Origin: Novosphingobium resinovorum
GTDB taxonomy: Bacteria > Pseudomonadota > Alphaproteobacteria > Sphingomonadales > Sphingomonadaceae
Reading direction: 5' to 3'
NCBI RefSeq assembly: GCF_001742225.1
Contig: NZ_CP017077.1
Span: forward strand, 186,001-250,000
DNA length: 64,000 nucleotides
A program made the position numbers and the translations under genes. A model generated the notes under the pieces. That model made no database searches and had not been told where the DNA came from. It saw nothing but the letters and a program-made list of their open reading frames with translations. Below are positions 35,248-45,006 of this stretch, piece by piece; the stretch's first letter is position 1; every line of letters starts with the position of its first letter.

Positions 35248-36357
35248 ATGGATGAGCTACGAGAGGCGTTCGTCGGCATTGACGTTGCAAAGCTACGCAA
35301 CGCCGTGGCCGTTGCCGACGGCGGACGCATGGGCGAAGTAAGGTATCTGGGCGAGTTCGACGCTGACGAGGCGAGCATGCGACGCCTGGTGAAGCGGCTT
35401 GCCGCGAAGCACGAAAGCGTGATCTTTTGCTATGAGGCAGGGCCGACGGGATACGGGCTTCATCGGCTGATCCAGTCGATGGGCTTCGAGTGCACGGTCG
35501 TCGCGCCTTCGCTCATTCCACGGCGCCCAGGCGATCAGGTGAAGACCAACCGGCGCGATGCGATCGGACTGGCTCGGCTGCTCCGCGCAGGAGAACTCAC
35601 CGCAGTATGGGTGCCGGACGAAGGTCATGAGGCTATGCGCGATCTGGTTCGCGGCCGCTCGGCAGCTGTCGAGACGCAGCGCGTCCATCGCCAGCACATC
35701 ACGTCGTTCATGCTCAAGCATGGCAGGATCTTCCCACGGAAGAAGACGTGGTCGATGCGATATCTGCGATGGCTGCAGGAACAGCGGTTCGACCATCCGG
35801 CGCACCAGATCGCCCTTCAGGAGATGGTCGATGCACTGCGGCTGGCCAGCGAGCGGATCAAACGCATCGAAGCGGCGATCGAAGAGTTCCTGCCAAGCTG
35901 GTCTCTCGAACCCCTCGTGCGCAGCCTACAGGCCCTCCGTGGTGTCGATCTGATCGTCGCCGTCACTTTCGCTGCGGAGGTCGGCGACGTGACGCGCTTC
36001 GAGAATCCTAGGCAGCTCATGAGCTATCTGGGCCTCGTGCCAAGCGAACGATCAACGGGCGCAACCGTGCGGCGCGGCGGCATCACCAAGGCTGGCAACA
36101 GCCGTGTGCGGCACATGCTCGTCGAAAGCGCATGGACCTACCGCCATCCACCGCGCATTGGCGTGAAGAAGCTCTACATCCATGAGCGGGTCTCGCCTGT
36201 CGTGCGCGAGATCGCCTGGAAAGCACAATCTCGCCTTACCGCCCGATATCGGCGGCTGGCGGCAACCGGCAAGCGAACGACGGTCGTCTGCACCGCGATC
36301 GCGCGCGAGCTTGCCGGCTTCATGTGGTCGGTCGGACGCGTCGCGCAGCCAATCTGA
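35248..36357 (+). CDS. IS110-family transposase (DEDD)
   Basis: 369 residues from ATG 35248. N-terminal DEDD domain: VGIDVAKLRNAVAVADGGRM (first Asp), CYEAGPTGYGLHRLIQSMGF (Glu) and KTNRRDAIGLARLL (Asp pair). C-terminal Tnp_20 domain: LQALRGVDLIVAVTFAAEVG and the Ser-containing AGNSRVRHMLVESAW. Family enzymes move a circular DNA intermediate guided by a bridge RNA from the element's non-coding end. The frame is intact. Boundaries cannot be fixed because IS110 lacks clear terminal repeats. Confidence 0.92.
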   Translation: MDELREAFVGIDVAKLRNAVAVADGGRMGEVRYLGEFDADEASMRRLVKRLAAKHESVIFCYEAGPTGYGLHRLIQSMGFECTVVAPSLIPRRPGDQVKTNRRDAIGLARLLRAGELTAVWVPDEGHEAMRDLVRGRSAAVETQRVHRQHITSFMLKHGRIFPRKKTWSMRYLRWLQEQRFDHPAHQIALQEMVDALRLASERIKRIEAAIEEFLPSWSLEPLVRSLQALRGVDLIVAVTFAAEVGDVTRFENPRQLMSYLGLVPSERSTGATVRRGGITKAGNSRVRHMLVESAWTYRHPPRIGVKKLYIHERVSPVVREIAWKAQSRLTARYRRLAATGKRTTVVCTAIARELAGFMWSVGRVAQPI

Positions 36358-36743
36358 TCGACCTATCCCACTCGCGCACAGGCGGGGGCAGGATCACGGC
36401 AGGGGAACGCCCGACAGACGCTTTGTGGCCGGCTTTTGGCCGACGCCCGTAGTAAGACAGGGACAGCCCCAGACGCTCAATCGGTAATGCGGTATCCAAC
36501 CCGCGCATCAGAGCTTGATCACCGACGTCCTTCAGGTCCTGCCTCCACCTGTGTGCGATTATCCAAATGGCTCCGGCTGGACCGGTCGCTAGCGCACGCC
36601 CGAAACGTTGACAGCGGACATCAGAGCGGTGTGCCGGCTCCACCTTGCCTGTCCCGAGGGCTGTGGTTGAAGTGGGTGGATGGACGAGACCTGCCTTACG
36701 AGCGCATTGGACACCGACATTGGAGTGCCTCTGAAGCCTGTCC
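36358..36743. other. Non-coding, probable right end of the IS110 element
   Basis: About 390 bases after the IS110 transposase without a credible gene. The IS110 right end probably lies here, before the IS66 left end at 36744. No precise terminal repeat was identified. Confidence 0.4.
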
Positions 36744-37045
36744 GTAAGCGGTCAAAAATGCCTCACATTTTCAGAAGCTCTGAGGTTGGTAGTTTCGTCG
36801 CATCGAACGGCGAGGTTACCAGTGAGTGATGAAACTGATTTCGAAACATGTTTCGAAACGAGCGCCCCGGGTCAGGTGCAGCGGCTTGACGTGATCGAAA
36901 GTGCGCGAGGCAAGCGGCACTGGACGCCCGAGGCGCGGGCGCAGATCATCGCGCAAAGCCTGGAGCCGGATGCCAATGTGTCAGCGGTGGCGCGCCGCCG
37001 CCGTATCTCGGCACACGCTTTACAAGCATTTGCACCTCACGAGTG
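36744..37045 (+). mobile_element. IS66-family remnant (left end and broken tnpA)
   Basis: GTAAGCGGTCAAAAATGCC at 36744 matches the usual IS66 terminal start GTAAGCG. A GTG at 36822 (GAGG 6 bases upstream) opens a frame with RLDVIESARGKRHWTPEARA followed by QIIAQSLEPDANVSAVAR, the helix-turn-helix of IS66 TnpA. After about residue 70 the frame loses similarity and runs on without family resemblance; a second frame holds RHTLYKHL, so a frameshift and truncation have occurred. The rest of the IS66 is gone. Confidence 0.65.
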
Positions 37046-37440
37046 GCCGCTTTCAATCCGAGACTCGCCGTTTTCGAAGTGTGCACACACGACCGTCTTC
37101 TTCCACTCCGGTCACATGAACGAAGGAGCAATTTCAGGAAGCGGATTTGGGCTCGGGAACGTCCACGATGAGGGCGATCGAGAGACCGGATCTTGGCCGG
37201 AAGCGCTAAACCGGGCGAAGCATTGGCAGTGTCCATGCCTTACTCTAAAAGTGGCCGGCGGGAACGGAATGTCCCGCCGGCCAAGTCCGGTGCGCTCGCC
37301 AGCAGGCGTGCGCCCCTCGGGTCGCCTCGGAATGTCGGGCACGGGGCGCGGGGACCCAGTGATTTGCCGGGGAAGATGCTGGCGGCGCCGGGATGGGTCG
37401 ATCCGGGAAATCTCCGGTCTTACAGATTTTTAACGCGGGT
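37046..37440. other. Intergenic, no gene recognised
   Basis: About 395 bases between the IS66 remnant and the decayed response-regulator locus. The only structure is the hairpin at 37253-37282. Confidence 0.45.
37248..37284 (-). terminator. Hairpin terminator for the leftward decayed regulator
   Basis: An 11-bp perfect stem: GGCCGGCGGGA (37253-37263) and TCCCGCCGGCC (37272-37282) with an 8-base loop. On the minus strand it is followed by ACTTTTAG, a short U-tract. It lies about 160 bases after the stop of the response-regulator frame. Confidence 0.6.
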
Positions 37441-38562
37441 TCAGATCGCTTCCCCCCGGCTCAGCGCAACGAGTTGGGCGAGGCCATTGGTGCGGGTCTT
37501 GGCGACGATGGCGACGCGGTGGTCTTCCACCGTGCGGGCCGAGATGGCGAGGTGTTCGGCGACCTCCTTGTTGGAGTGGCCGCGCACCAGCAGCTCGAAG
37601 ACCTCGCGCTCACGGCGGGTGAACGGCTCGGTCACTGCGGCGATGCGCCGTTCGTGCGCCGACCAGGCGAGGCCTTCGCGAACAGCGGCAATCAAGCGCG
37701 GCTCGTCGATGGGTTTCTCCAAGTAGTCGAGGCCGCCATGGCGGCGCACGGCATCGACGGCGTGGGCAGTGGTGGGCCAAGCCGTCATGAACACCATTGC
37801 CACGCGCGGATCGCGGGCGCGCAGCGCCTCAGCGCAGGCAAAGCCGTCGGTCTCGCCCATCTGGATGTCGCTGACTACGCAGCGGAAGGTGCACTCGCCC
37901 ATCGACGCAAGCAGGTCCTGAGGAGCAACGAAGGCCTGCGCCGCTGAAGACGAGGTCGAACTTGGCCGGCCCCTCCTCGAGGAGTGAGAGTGCCGCTTCG
38001 CCGTTTTCGGCAAGCGTGACAATCTGTCCGAGCTCTTCAAGCATATCGCGTGCCACCCGAGCGACGGCCTCATTGTCTTCGACAACCAGAACACGCTTGG
38101 TGAGCAGGCCCTCCCGGCGCACCCGAAGGTCGGTGCGACGGCCACGATCTGCTCAGCCTTGGCGATCGGCAAATAAAACGTGAAGGCGGTTCCAATACCG
38201 ACCCGATTTCAGCGTCGATCTCGCCGCCGGACTGCTTAGCAAACCCGCGGACCTGACTGAGCCCGAGGCCGGTCTCCTTATTGAGCCCCTTGGTCGTGAA
38301 GAAGTGCTCGAATATGCTTTTCAGGGTCTCCGCCGCGATGCCGCTCCCATTATCTTCCACGCGGACGGCCACGAATTGGCCGGGGGCAGCGCTGTGTCCG
38401 CGCACGGGAGGATGGGGCACAGCGCGCGCTCTCTGGCCCCGATCTTTCCGAAGATGCCCAGGCACTGCGCGACCGTATTCGTACAGAGTTTCCCGGCTCG
38501 ACGGTTCGCCTTCGCGAGACGGGACGTCTTATCCATGTTGAAGTGCATAACCACCATCCCCC
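37441..38562 (-). pseudogene. Decayed two-component locus: HATPase-REC fragment fused to a FixJ-like regulator
   Basis: Minus-strand frames 38465-38180 hold an HATPase core (FVAVRVEDNGSGIAAETLKS, HFFTTKGLNKETGLGLSQVR). The next frame (38122-37960) carries a receiver start, KRVLVVEDNEAVARVARDML and EGPAKFDLVFS, which stops before its phospho-Asp. Then an open frame to 37441 holds the middle and C-terminal part of a FixJ-type regulator: phospho-Asp in CVVSDIQMGETDGFACAEAL and the LuxR-type helix-turn-helix EREVFELLVRGHSNKEVAEH. The two genes appear joined by a deletion with at least two frameshifts. The regulator part has no start codon of its own. Right of 38465 the frame degenerates further. 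Confidence 0.6.
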
Positions 38563-39095
38563 CGAAGAGCCAGACCACCCACGGTCCTACTGGGCTGGAG
38601 ATAGCGATCGATCGTGGCGCATTGCCCAAGTGAGCTTCATTCCACCCACGGATGACGATCACTCCGCGACTAAACCGGGCAAGTGAAGGTTGTGTGAGGC
38701 GTCTATATGGCGGTTGCGACTAGCCTACCGCAGACTTTGCCGCAACGAGCCGGCTCCCGAGTCGACATGAAAACATCGCAGCTTCGTAAATTCCGGATCG
38801 CTTAATCTCGAACTATGCCACGGCTTAAGCACTGAGGGCGCCGACGTGCCGTCCTATCCGGCGAGGATCCGAAGGCTGCTCACCGTTTGAAATCAATCTT
38901 GTCTACGTGCGCCCGTCTCGCAGGAAGGCAGCTGCCTTACGGATATAATCGATGGCGCGAACGGCGGCACCAACATCGCCTGACTGTCAGGACGCTGCTC
39001 AGCAACAGCTACAGGAGATGCGCCGGGCTTCCCCTGACGGGTCAAACAAATTCGTCCTTGCGGTTCATCGCGGTAACTCTAGCATTCGAGCGATC
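38563..39095. other. Intergenic, no gene recognised
   Basis: About 530 bases between the decayed locus and psd. Short ORFs overlap the psd region but have no family resemblance. The promoter of psd is expected here. Confidence 0.4.
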
Positions 39096-39971
39096 ATGTC
39101 TGATCGCCTTAAGGTCCTGCTCCAATACCTCCTGCCCAAAAAAGGGCTGACCGCACTCGCAGGCAGGGTCGCCCGGGTGAAATGCGGCGCGATGACGGCT
39201 CGGCTCATCCGATGGTTTGCACGCAAGTACGAGGTGGATATGACCGAGGCGGTACAAACCGATCTTGATCACTACGACAGCTTCAACGACTTCTTTACTC
39301 GGGCGCTTAAGCCCGACGCACGTCCGTTGGCGAGCGCGGATTTCGTCAATCCAGTGGACGGCGCGATCAGCCAGTTCGGCGCCATCGATCACCATCGTAT
39401 CCTGCAGGCCAAGGGCCATTACTTCAGTATCACCGACCTCCTTGGCGGCGATGCCAGCCTGTCGAGCCAGTTCCGGCATGGCAGCTTCGCGAACGTGTAT
39501 TTGTCCCCCAAGGACTATCATCGCGCGCATATGCCCTGCGCTGGCATACTCACACGGATGATCCATGTGCCGGGAAGACTATTTTCCGTGAATCCCGTCA
39601 CTGCGCGCGGAGTGCCGAACCTCTTCGCCCGCAACGAGCGGGTGGTCTGCGTCTTCTCCTCGCCGCGCCACGGGCCATTCGTGATGGTGCTGGTCGGCGC
39701 CACGATCGTCGGGAGCATGGCCACAGTGTGGCACGGCGTGGTCAAACCGAAAGCAGCCGGGAAAATCACCAATTGGACCTACTCCGACGACGGCATTTCA
39801 CTGGAAAAGGGCGCGGAGATGGGCCGTTTCCTCCTTGGTTCGACTGTGGTGGCGCTGTTTCAGCGGGACACCATCGCATTTCACAGTCAGTGGGCGCCCG
39901 GTCGCCCCATTCGCCTTGGCGAACCGATAGGCGAGCGCCGAACTATAACGCAGACCGACGGTCTCGGTTGA
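39096..39971 (+). CDS. psd: Phosphatidylserine decarboxylase proenzyme
   Basis: 291 residues from ATG 39096; an extended frame from 38952 is non-conserved. Psd-I features: FNDFFTRALKPDARPL near 65, the Asp-containing FVNPVDGAISQFGA, HRAHMP and the autocleavage Gly-Ser motif in GRFLLGSTVVALF near 256, where the pyruvoyl group forms. It decarboxylates phosphatidylserine to phosphatidylethanolamine in the inner membrane. A stand-alone psd in an accessory region is noteworthy; it could be a second copy. Upstream GAG at 39088 is a weak ribosome-binding site. Confidence 0.9.
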   Translation: MSDRLKVLLQYLLPKKGLTALAGRVARVKCGAMTARLIRWFARKYEVDMTEAVQTDLDHYDSFNDFFTRALKPDARPLASADFVNPVDGAISQFGAIDHHRILQAKGHYFSITDLLGGDASLSSQFRHGSFANVYLSPKDYHRAHMPCAGILTRMIHVPGRLFSVNPVTARGVPNLFARNERVVCVFSSPRHGPFVMVLVGATIVGSMATVWHGVVKPKAAGKITNWTYSDDGISLEKGAEMGRFLLGSTVVALFQRDTIAFHSQWAPGRPIRLGEPIGERRTITQTDGLG

Positions 39972-40413
39972 CCGCCAGGAAGCCTTCGAGTTGTATCTTG
40001 CTGGATCGGCTAGCTTGCGACCGGGGCAGAAGTCTGCCTTACGCGGTGAACTTCCCCGCCGATGGTTTTGTGCATCCAAGCGGGAGCGACGTCCGGGCGA
40101 CCGCTTCTATTGCCCGGTGCGGGCCTAGCGATGCTCTCCATCGCCACGAACCAGCGTGAGGATGATCCTGCACGGGGTCCATTGGAGAGCGATCGCTTCC
40201 AGGAAGCGCAATAGGCGAAGGGCGTTCCTCCCAGCGGATAGACGATCTCGGGCTTTCAGTGGCAACCGGTTGCAGGCAGATGTCCAAGGCCTGATGATGC
40301 CGGCCGCGGGATTAGGAACCATTCTCCGCACGATAGGTTGTTTCCAAAGCAGACCGTACAAAATCGACGGCAGCTTTGGGAGCAGGAACGTGGATACCTT
40401 CAAAGTGGGTCCC
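39972..40413. other. Intergenic, no gene recognised
   Basis: About 440 bases after psd. ORFs on both strands (for example minus 40463-40125) overlap but none has recognisable motifs. Confidence 0.35.
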
Positions 40414-40704
40414 GTGAAAAGTGGCATGATCGAGCAGACCGGCGAGCGTGACTCTCTTGCCAAACGCCGCGACGTTACCGCGGGATTTACCAGCGCCGTA
40501 TCCAGATTTGAACAAGCAGAGCCGCAGATCCCTCGAAGCGTCCTGCTGGAAGCAACTCGGGCGGCGGGCGCTTTCCAGCGGTCCGCGCTTGGTTATCTCG
40601 ACCACCACGAATGGTCAGACCGTGTCCGCAGCGATGGCCAGCGGCTGATCAATGTGCTGACAGAGATTGGCTTTCAACCGGCGGGAACGACGAACAGTAA
40701 ATGA
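40414..40704 (+). CDS. Hypothetical protein, low confidence
   Basis: 96 residues if GTG 40414 is the start, 92 from ATG 40426. It reads MIEQTGERDSLAKRRDVTAG then FEQAEPQIPRSVLLEATRAA and HHEWSDRVRSDGQRLINVLT. Codon third positions are G/C-rich and the reading frame is consistent, which is why I include it. No ribosome-binding site is strong and no family is recognised. A larger minus-strand frame overlaps the first part. Confidence 0.35.
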   Translation: MKSGMIEQTGERDSLAKRRDVTAGFTSAVSRFEQAEPQIPRSVLLEATRAAGAFQRSALGYLDHHEWSDRVRSDGQRLINVLTEIGFQPAGTTNSK

Positions 40705-40746
40705 CGGAGGCGATGTTGCAAGGCACCCTGGATTAAACAACCGTCA

Positions 40747-41727
40747 GTGCTCGGAATTCGCCCGTCATTAATGGTTTTGGTGACTGAATTTATGCTAGAC
40801 GGGAAAGCGACACTGATGGCGGATCATGCGTCATTTTCCAAGTTATACGGCGAAACAGTTTCAGGTCGTGAGGTCGCGTACACCGACTGGTCAAAGACGT
40901 CGTTGGGGAAATTGGAAAGTTGGTCTCAGCCACTCAAGACGCTGGTAACCGCATTGCTTGCCTGTCCGACGCCCATGTTTCTGGCGTGGGGCCCCGACAG
41001 ACTTTCTTTTTTCAATGACGCGTACCGACCGATTTTGGGGCAACGGGTAAAGGGCGCGATGGGCAGACCCTTCGAACAACTTTGGCATGACATTTGGAGC
41101 GATATCGAGCCGCTTGTTCGCGAAACTTACTCTGGCGGCAATGTCGAAATGATCGACATGCGGCTCGACATCCATCGTGATGGCGTTCCTGAAGAAAGCG
41201 GGTGGACGTTCTCCTATTCCCCTGTCTGGGATGACAGCAACGTCGTGGCCGGGTTGCCGTGTATTACCCGCGAAACGACCGAGAAGGTGCGAGCGGAGCA
41301 GGATCGCAAGAAAGCTGCCGCCCGCCTTCAGGCAGCCTTGTCTATCGGCGATCCAATCGGGTCCTGGGAATGAGACGTTGTGAATGACCGGGTGACTGCC
41401 GACCAGCGGTTTGCCGTAATATACAACGTGGATGCCGCGAAGGCTGCTGCGGGGACGCCGCTATCCGAGTTCCTTCACTGCATCCATCCCGACGACCTAC
41501 CTCTTGTTCAGTCTCAGATTAACAATGCTGTGCGCTACGGGGATCATTACCAGTCGGAGTATCGCATTTTTGACCGAAGGGGAGAAATCCGCTGGATTTC
41601 GGCTCAGGGCAGGGCGGTCCTGGATGCCACGGGCAGCTGCATCCGTTTCCCGGGAGTATGCTTCGATATCACGATAAACAAGAAGATCGAGGCGGAGCGC
41701 GAGGGCACAGACAGCAGGCCGCGATGA
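40747..41727 (+). pseudogene. Decayed histidine kinase N-terminus (nonsense mutation, kinase core lost)
   Basis: The first 208 codons carry the same PAS-like module as the other kinases (TDWSKTSLGKLESWS; ACPTPMFLAWGPDRLSFFND) and a linker ending RLQAALSIGDPIGSWE, then TGA at 41371-41373. Read through that stop, the frame continues DVVNDRVTADQRFAVIYNVD into a PAS domain (FHTCIHPDD-like HCIHPDDLPLVQ; RGEIRWISAQGRAVLDATGS) and ends at 41727 without HisKA or HATPase. In related proteins the broken spot is normally Trp (GSWxWD), so TGG to TGA fits. The kinase core has been lost downstream. Confidence 0.7.
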
Positions 41728-41909
41728 GCTGGGAGACCGGAGCATTCGGATTCAGCCCTGTCGTGCGGATCCGATGGTCGGATCGTCCACAGCAGGACCG
41801 TCGTGCGTTCAAGTCGGCTTCGACCGAGTTTCGGCCCGGACTATGGAAAGAGGCAGGCCTCATTTTTCCGGGAGTTGCCGCCGCCCCTCTGATCGCATAC
41901 TTGGTTTCT

Positions 41910-42122
41910 ATGAAGGCAATTGAAACACTGCTTGGCGCAATCGAAGACGACGTCCGTGAAGCTCTCAAGGCCGCGTCATTTGGAAATTGGCCGCAGGACG
42001 ACGGCGATCTCCTCGAGTTCTTCATCCTGATGATCGACTTGAAGCTCAGCGGCGGGGTGTTGTCTGCTTCGGAAATCGGCCTGGACGATCCGGACCTGAA
42101 TTTCCGCTCGACGGACCACTGA
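41910..42122 (+). CDS. Hypothetical small acidic protein
   Basis: 70 residues from ATG 41910: MKAIETLLGAIEDDVREALK, then GNWPQDDGDLLEFFILMIDL. It is acidic and looks helical. It lies in an open frame that starts further left, and a ribosome-binding site is not visible. No family is recognised. Confidence 0.35.
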   Translation: MKAIETLLGAIEDDVREALKAASFGNWPQDDGDLLEFFILMIDLKLSGGVLSASEIGLDDPDLNFRSTDH

Positions 42123-42427
42123 AAGCGGTGCAGTTTCCCTACTAATATTGAGGTAATGGGCTGGCCCGAAGTTTACGCGGCTCGGCCGCGGGCCCCGAAG
42201 ATGGTAGTCCGTTAGGCAACAAGCTAAGGATCGGGACAATAGGCGAGTGCCGGCCAGTTTGCCACCAAGCGTATTGTAGTGGCACCCCTCCTGAAATTCC
42301 CCCACAAAAATAAGCAGGAAGTTAACGGGACTTACGTGTATACCGAGTCGCAGGGGTCCAGCTGAAGTAGCCAGAAAACTATAACATAACCTTCAGAATC
42401 AAATGGTTAAATTGGGGGCAATTTAAA
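42123..42427. other. Intergenic, no gene recognised
   Basis: About 305 bases before the LuxR-type gene. The right side (42300-42420) is AT-rich relative to its surroundings and is the likely promoter region of the LuxR-type gene. Confidence 0.4.
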
Positions 42428-42673
42428 ATGGTTTTGGGAAGCACGAATCCTTCGCTCACAAGTCGTGAGCGCGAGATAGTTAGCCTCGTCACCTATGGAC
42501 TGTCGGCAAAGGAAGTCGCGATCCGGCTCTCGATTGCGCCGTGCACGGTAGAGCGGCATATTGAAAACGTCCGCCTCAAAACCCGGACGCGAAATCGTGC
42601 GCACATGGTCGCGTTCCTGTTGTTCAATGGCCTTGTCGCAGAACACAATCCGGCACCACCAACAATCCAGTAG
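42428..42673 (+). CDS. Stand-alone LuxR-type helix-turn-helix protein
   Basis: 81 residues; essentially only the DNA-binding domain: LTSREREIVSLVTYGLSAKE and VAIRLSIAPCTVERHIENVR, then KTRTRNRAHMVAFLLF. It lacks a receiver or ligand domain, so it is a single-domain GerE/LuxR-like regulator that may dimerise through its last helix. GGGGG lies 10 bases before the ATG. Its neighbours are a lost kinase upstream and small membrane genes downstream. Confidence 0.85.
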   Translation: MVLGSTNPSLTSREREIVSLVTYGLSAKEVAIRLSIAPCTVERHIENVRLKTRTRNRAHMVAFLLFNGLVAEHNPAPPTIQ

Positions 42674-42849
42674 CCAAGCTGCAGCTGCATGCCGGCTAGT
42701 CTGGATCTATGCGAACGCGCGGTCTGTCAGGGCTGCTGCAGCCCTGGCACACCAAGCGACCGGAACGGCTCCATCTCAGCCTTGATGCCGCAGTAGGGGA
42801 TGCGGTATCATTGCCTCGCAATCCCGATTGACTGGGAGAGGAGGTGGTC

Positions 42850-43146
42850 ATGGACTTGATCCTCGTATGTATAACCTCGGCAGCAGAAATAGCGGCGAGC
42901 CTGTTGATCGTTGCTATGGCATGCTCGCTCAGCGTTGCCGCCGGTCAAAAGACACATCACCCCTTCGCCGCTCCTGTCCTGATGACTGCCCTTTTGATGG
43001 GCGGCGCATTGTGGGACGGGGGCGGCGGGATCAGGGTCATGGTTCTGGCATTCGACATTGCCGCTATGGCGTTCATGATCCTTTGGATCTGGCTGGGTGA
43101 CGGACCTGAAAGAGGCTGCGTGAAGAAGGCGCCGCGTGTGAAATGA
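42850..43146 (+). CDS. Small membrane protein, unknown
   Basis: 98 residues from ATG 42850, which has AGGAGG 6 bases upstream. Predicted hydrophobic segments run MDLILVCITSAAEIAASLLI, then PVLMTALLMGGALW and LAFDIAAMAFMILWIWLG, with a basic tail (VKKAPRVK): about three membrane spans. No family is recognised. It is in line with a small hypothetical gene 240 bases downstream. Confidence 0.6.
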   Translation: MDLILVCITSAAEIAASLLIVAMACSLSVAAGQKTHHPFAAPVLMTALLMGGALWDGGGGIRVMVLAFDIAAMAFMILWIWLGDGPERGCVKKAPRVK

Positions 43147-43386
43147 TATTATCCTGCGCTTACCGCGCGGATGGGCGACTTGCGAAGCCCGTCGGCTTCG
43201 GAGTTGCGGCATCTGCTACGCAGGCTCAGCCGCGAGCTTCTGACCGACGGTCTGTCAGCGCGGGCCAAGGCAAGGCTCATCAAGGGCGTCGCTCGGGCGG
43301 CGTTGAAACAGTAATGCCGACCATCGACCGCATATGATGAGGCTAGAAATGGCGAGCCTCGTCTGCCTTTCGATCTCGGAGTTCGA

Positions 43387-43692
43387 ATGAACCGGTACGA
43401 AGACAAGCCGTTTCTCGAGCTGTTGGACAGCTACGTGCTGCGCGCCATCGGGGCGCTTGATCCCGACAAGGAAGCGATCCTGGACGCATCGGAGGTCCAT
43501 CTCCAGGAAGTCTGGAATCTTCCTGGGCGCTGGCACGACATCGTGGCGAGTCGCATGCAGTTTTCCGCTGATCAAGCAAGCCACATTAATATGGTGTGGC
43601 TCGCCGCTCGCGAGGATGGCGCCCGTCATGGCGCAGCCCCGACTCCGCTCGAGTTCACGCGGCTGTTTGTCGATGTGAACTACGCAGGCTGA
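43387..43692 (+). CDS. Hypothetical protein
   Basis: 101 residues: MNRYEDKPFLELLDSYVLRA, then LDPDKEAILDASEVHLQEVW and NLPGRWHDIVASRMQFSADQ, then AAPTPLEFTRLFVDVNY. It is soluble, helical and well composed for a real gene, and a similar protein is familiar from sphingomonad genomes. No known domain. It lies near the disrupted CLC gene, in convergent orientation. Confidence 0.6.
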   Translation: MNRYEDKPFLELLDSYVLRAIGALDPDKEAILDASEVHLQEVWNLPGRWHDIVASRMQFSADQASHINMVWLAAREDGARHGAAPTPLEFTRLFVDVNYAG

Positions 43693-43723
43693 AAATGTTC
43701 CAGCTGATCATCGGCCCACAAGG

Positions 43724-44845
43724 CTACCGATCTTGCTGATGAGTAGGCGCACCGGGGCTGCGGGTCACCTCAGATCCGCGATAGACATGTCTGATCGTCA
43801 ACAGGTCGTGCCGGGTGAGAATGCCGACGACTTTGCCGGGCGCCGGCTCGACGACGGGAATGCGGCCGCCCCCCGTCTCGACCATCAGGTCAGCAACGCG
43901 GGCGACCGGATCGCGCGGATTCGCATGGGGCAGCGATACGTCACCCAGGACTGCGGCAAGCGAGATGTTGTCTTCGAACGCACCGAGTCGCCAGCCCAGC
44001 ACATCGGACCGAGAGACTAGGCCCTGCAGCAATCCGTTGCCGTCCACGACAGGATAGCTGCGGTGGCGCGCCTCGCTGCCGAAGAATGCGATGGCCTCTG
44101 CGATGGTCATCGTCTCTGGCAATGTCTTCGGTTCCGCGGACATCACCTGCGAGGCTTGCAGAAACTCGAACGGATCGACGGTATACTCCTGCAGGATGTG
44201 CCGGCCGCGCCTTGCGACCTTTTCGGTAAGGATGGAACGGGGCATGACGAGAACGCTGACGGCATAGGCCCCGACGGATGCCGCAAGCGTGAGGGGAAGC
44301 ATCACGAAATCCCCAGTCAGTTCAACAGCGAAGAGGGCAGCCATCAGCGGCGCACGCATGGCTCCGCTGAGAATGCCTGCCATGCCCGCCAATGCCCACA
44401 GAGCGCTACCGCCCGGCAGAACCTCGCCCAAGAGATATCCGAGCGCGCCGCCCAGTAGCAGCAACGGCGCCAGGACGCCGCCCGACGTGCCCGAACCCAG
44501 CGCAATCAACCACACCGCCGCTTTGACCGCCAGCAGTGCAATCGCCGCTCGCAGCGCCAGCGAACCGCTGAGGAGGCCCCGGATGCTGTCGTTGCCGGCG
44601 CCGAGCACATGCGCGTCGATAAGGCCGCCAAGGCCGACGGCCAGGCCGCCAACTGGCGGCCACCACATCCAATGAAGCGGCAGCCGAGCAAACTGATCCT
44701 CGACTTTATAAAGGATGCTGGAAAGCAGGGCTGCCTGGGTACCGGTCAGGATACCGACAATGAGGGCGATGCCAAGAACCCTGGCATTCAGCGCCAGGGC
44801 ATGGTGCGCCGGAAACAGCGGCCCGGCATCGATGAGCAGAGGGCG
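43724..44845 (-). pseudogene. CLC chloride channel/transporter, 5' half lost at IS21
   Basis: The frame ends at 43724 and covers the C-terminal half of a CLC protein: VLGAGNDSIRGLLSGSLALR, ALGSGTSGGVLAPLLLLGGA (the conserved GSGxSGG), and ILSGAMRAPLMAALFAVELT, followed by two CBS domains (MSAEPKTLPETMTIAEAIAF; LGDVSLPHANPRDPVARVAD). The selectivity-filter GSGIPE and GKEGP motifs of the N-terminal half are absent: the frame runs directly into the IS21 left end at 44846. On the other side of the IS21 (47424 on) there is no CLC coding sequence, so the 5' half is deleted. CLC proteins move chloride, or exchange chloride and protons, across the membrane. Confidence 0.85.
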
Positions 44846-45006
44846 TGCGGATTCCGGGATCATCGCGGCCACCATTCCGATTTGATCCCGGCCGGGATTC
44901 CAAGATGATGCCGGCCACCATTCCGAGCAATTCCCGGCCACCCGGGAGGGAGTGAGAAGTCCGATCGTTGGGTCCATCCCATCGGCGCAGCAGCCGGAGG
45001 ATGGAG

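Noticed and set aside
40125..40463. 112-residue minus-strand frame after psd
   Set aside because: No motif and no ribosome-binding site; the opposite strand has slightly better codon usage.
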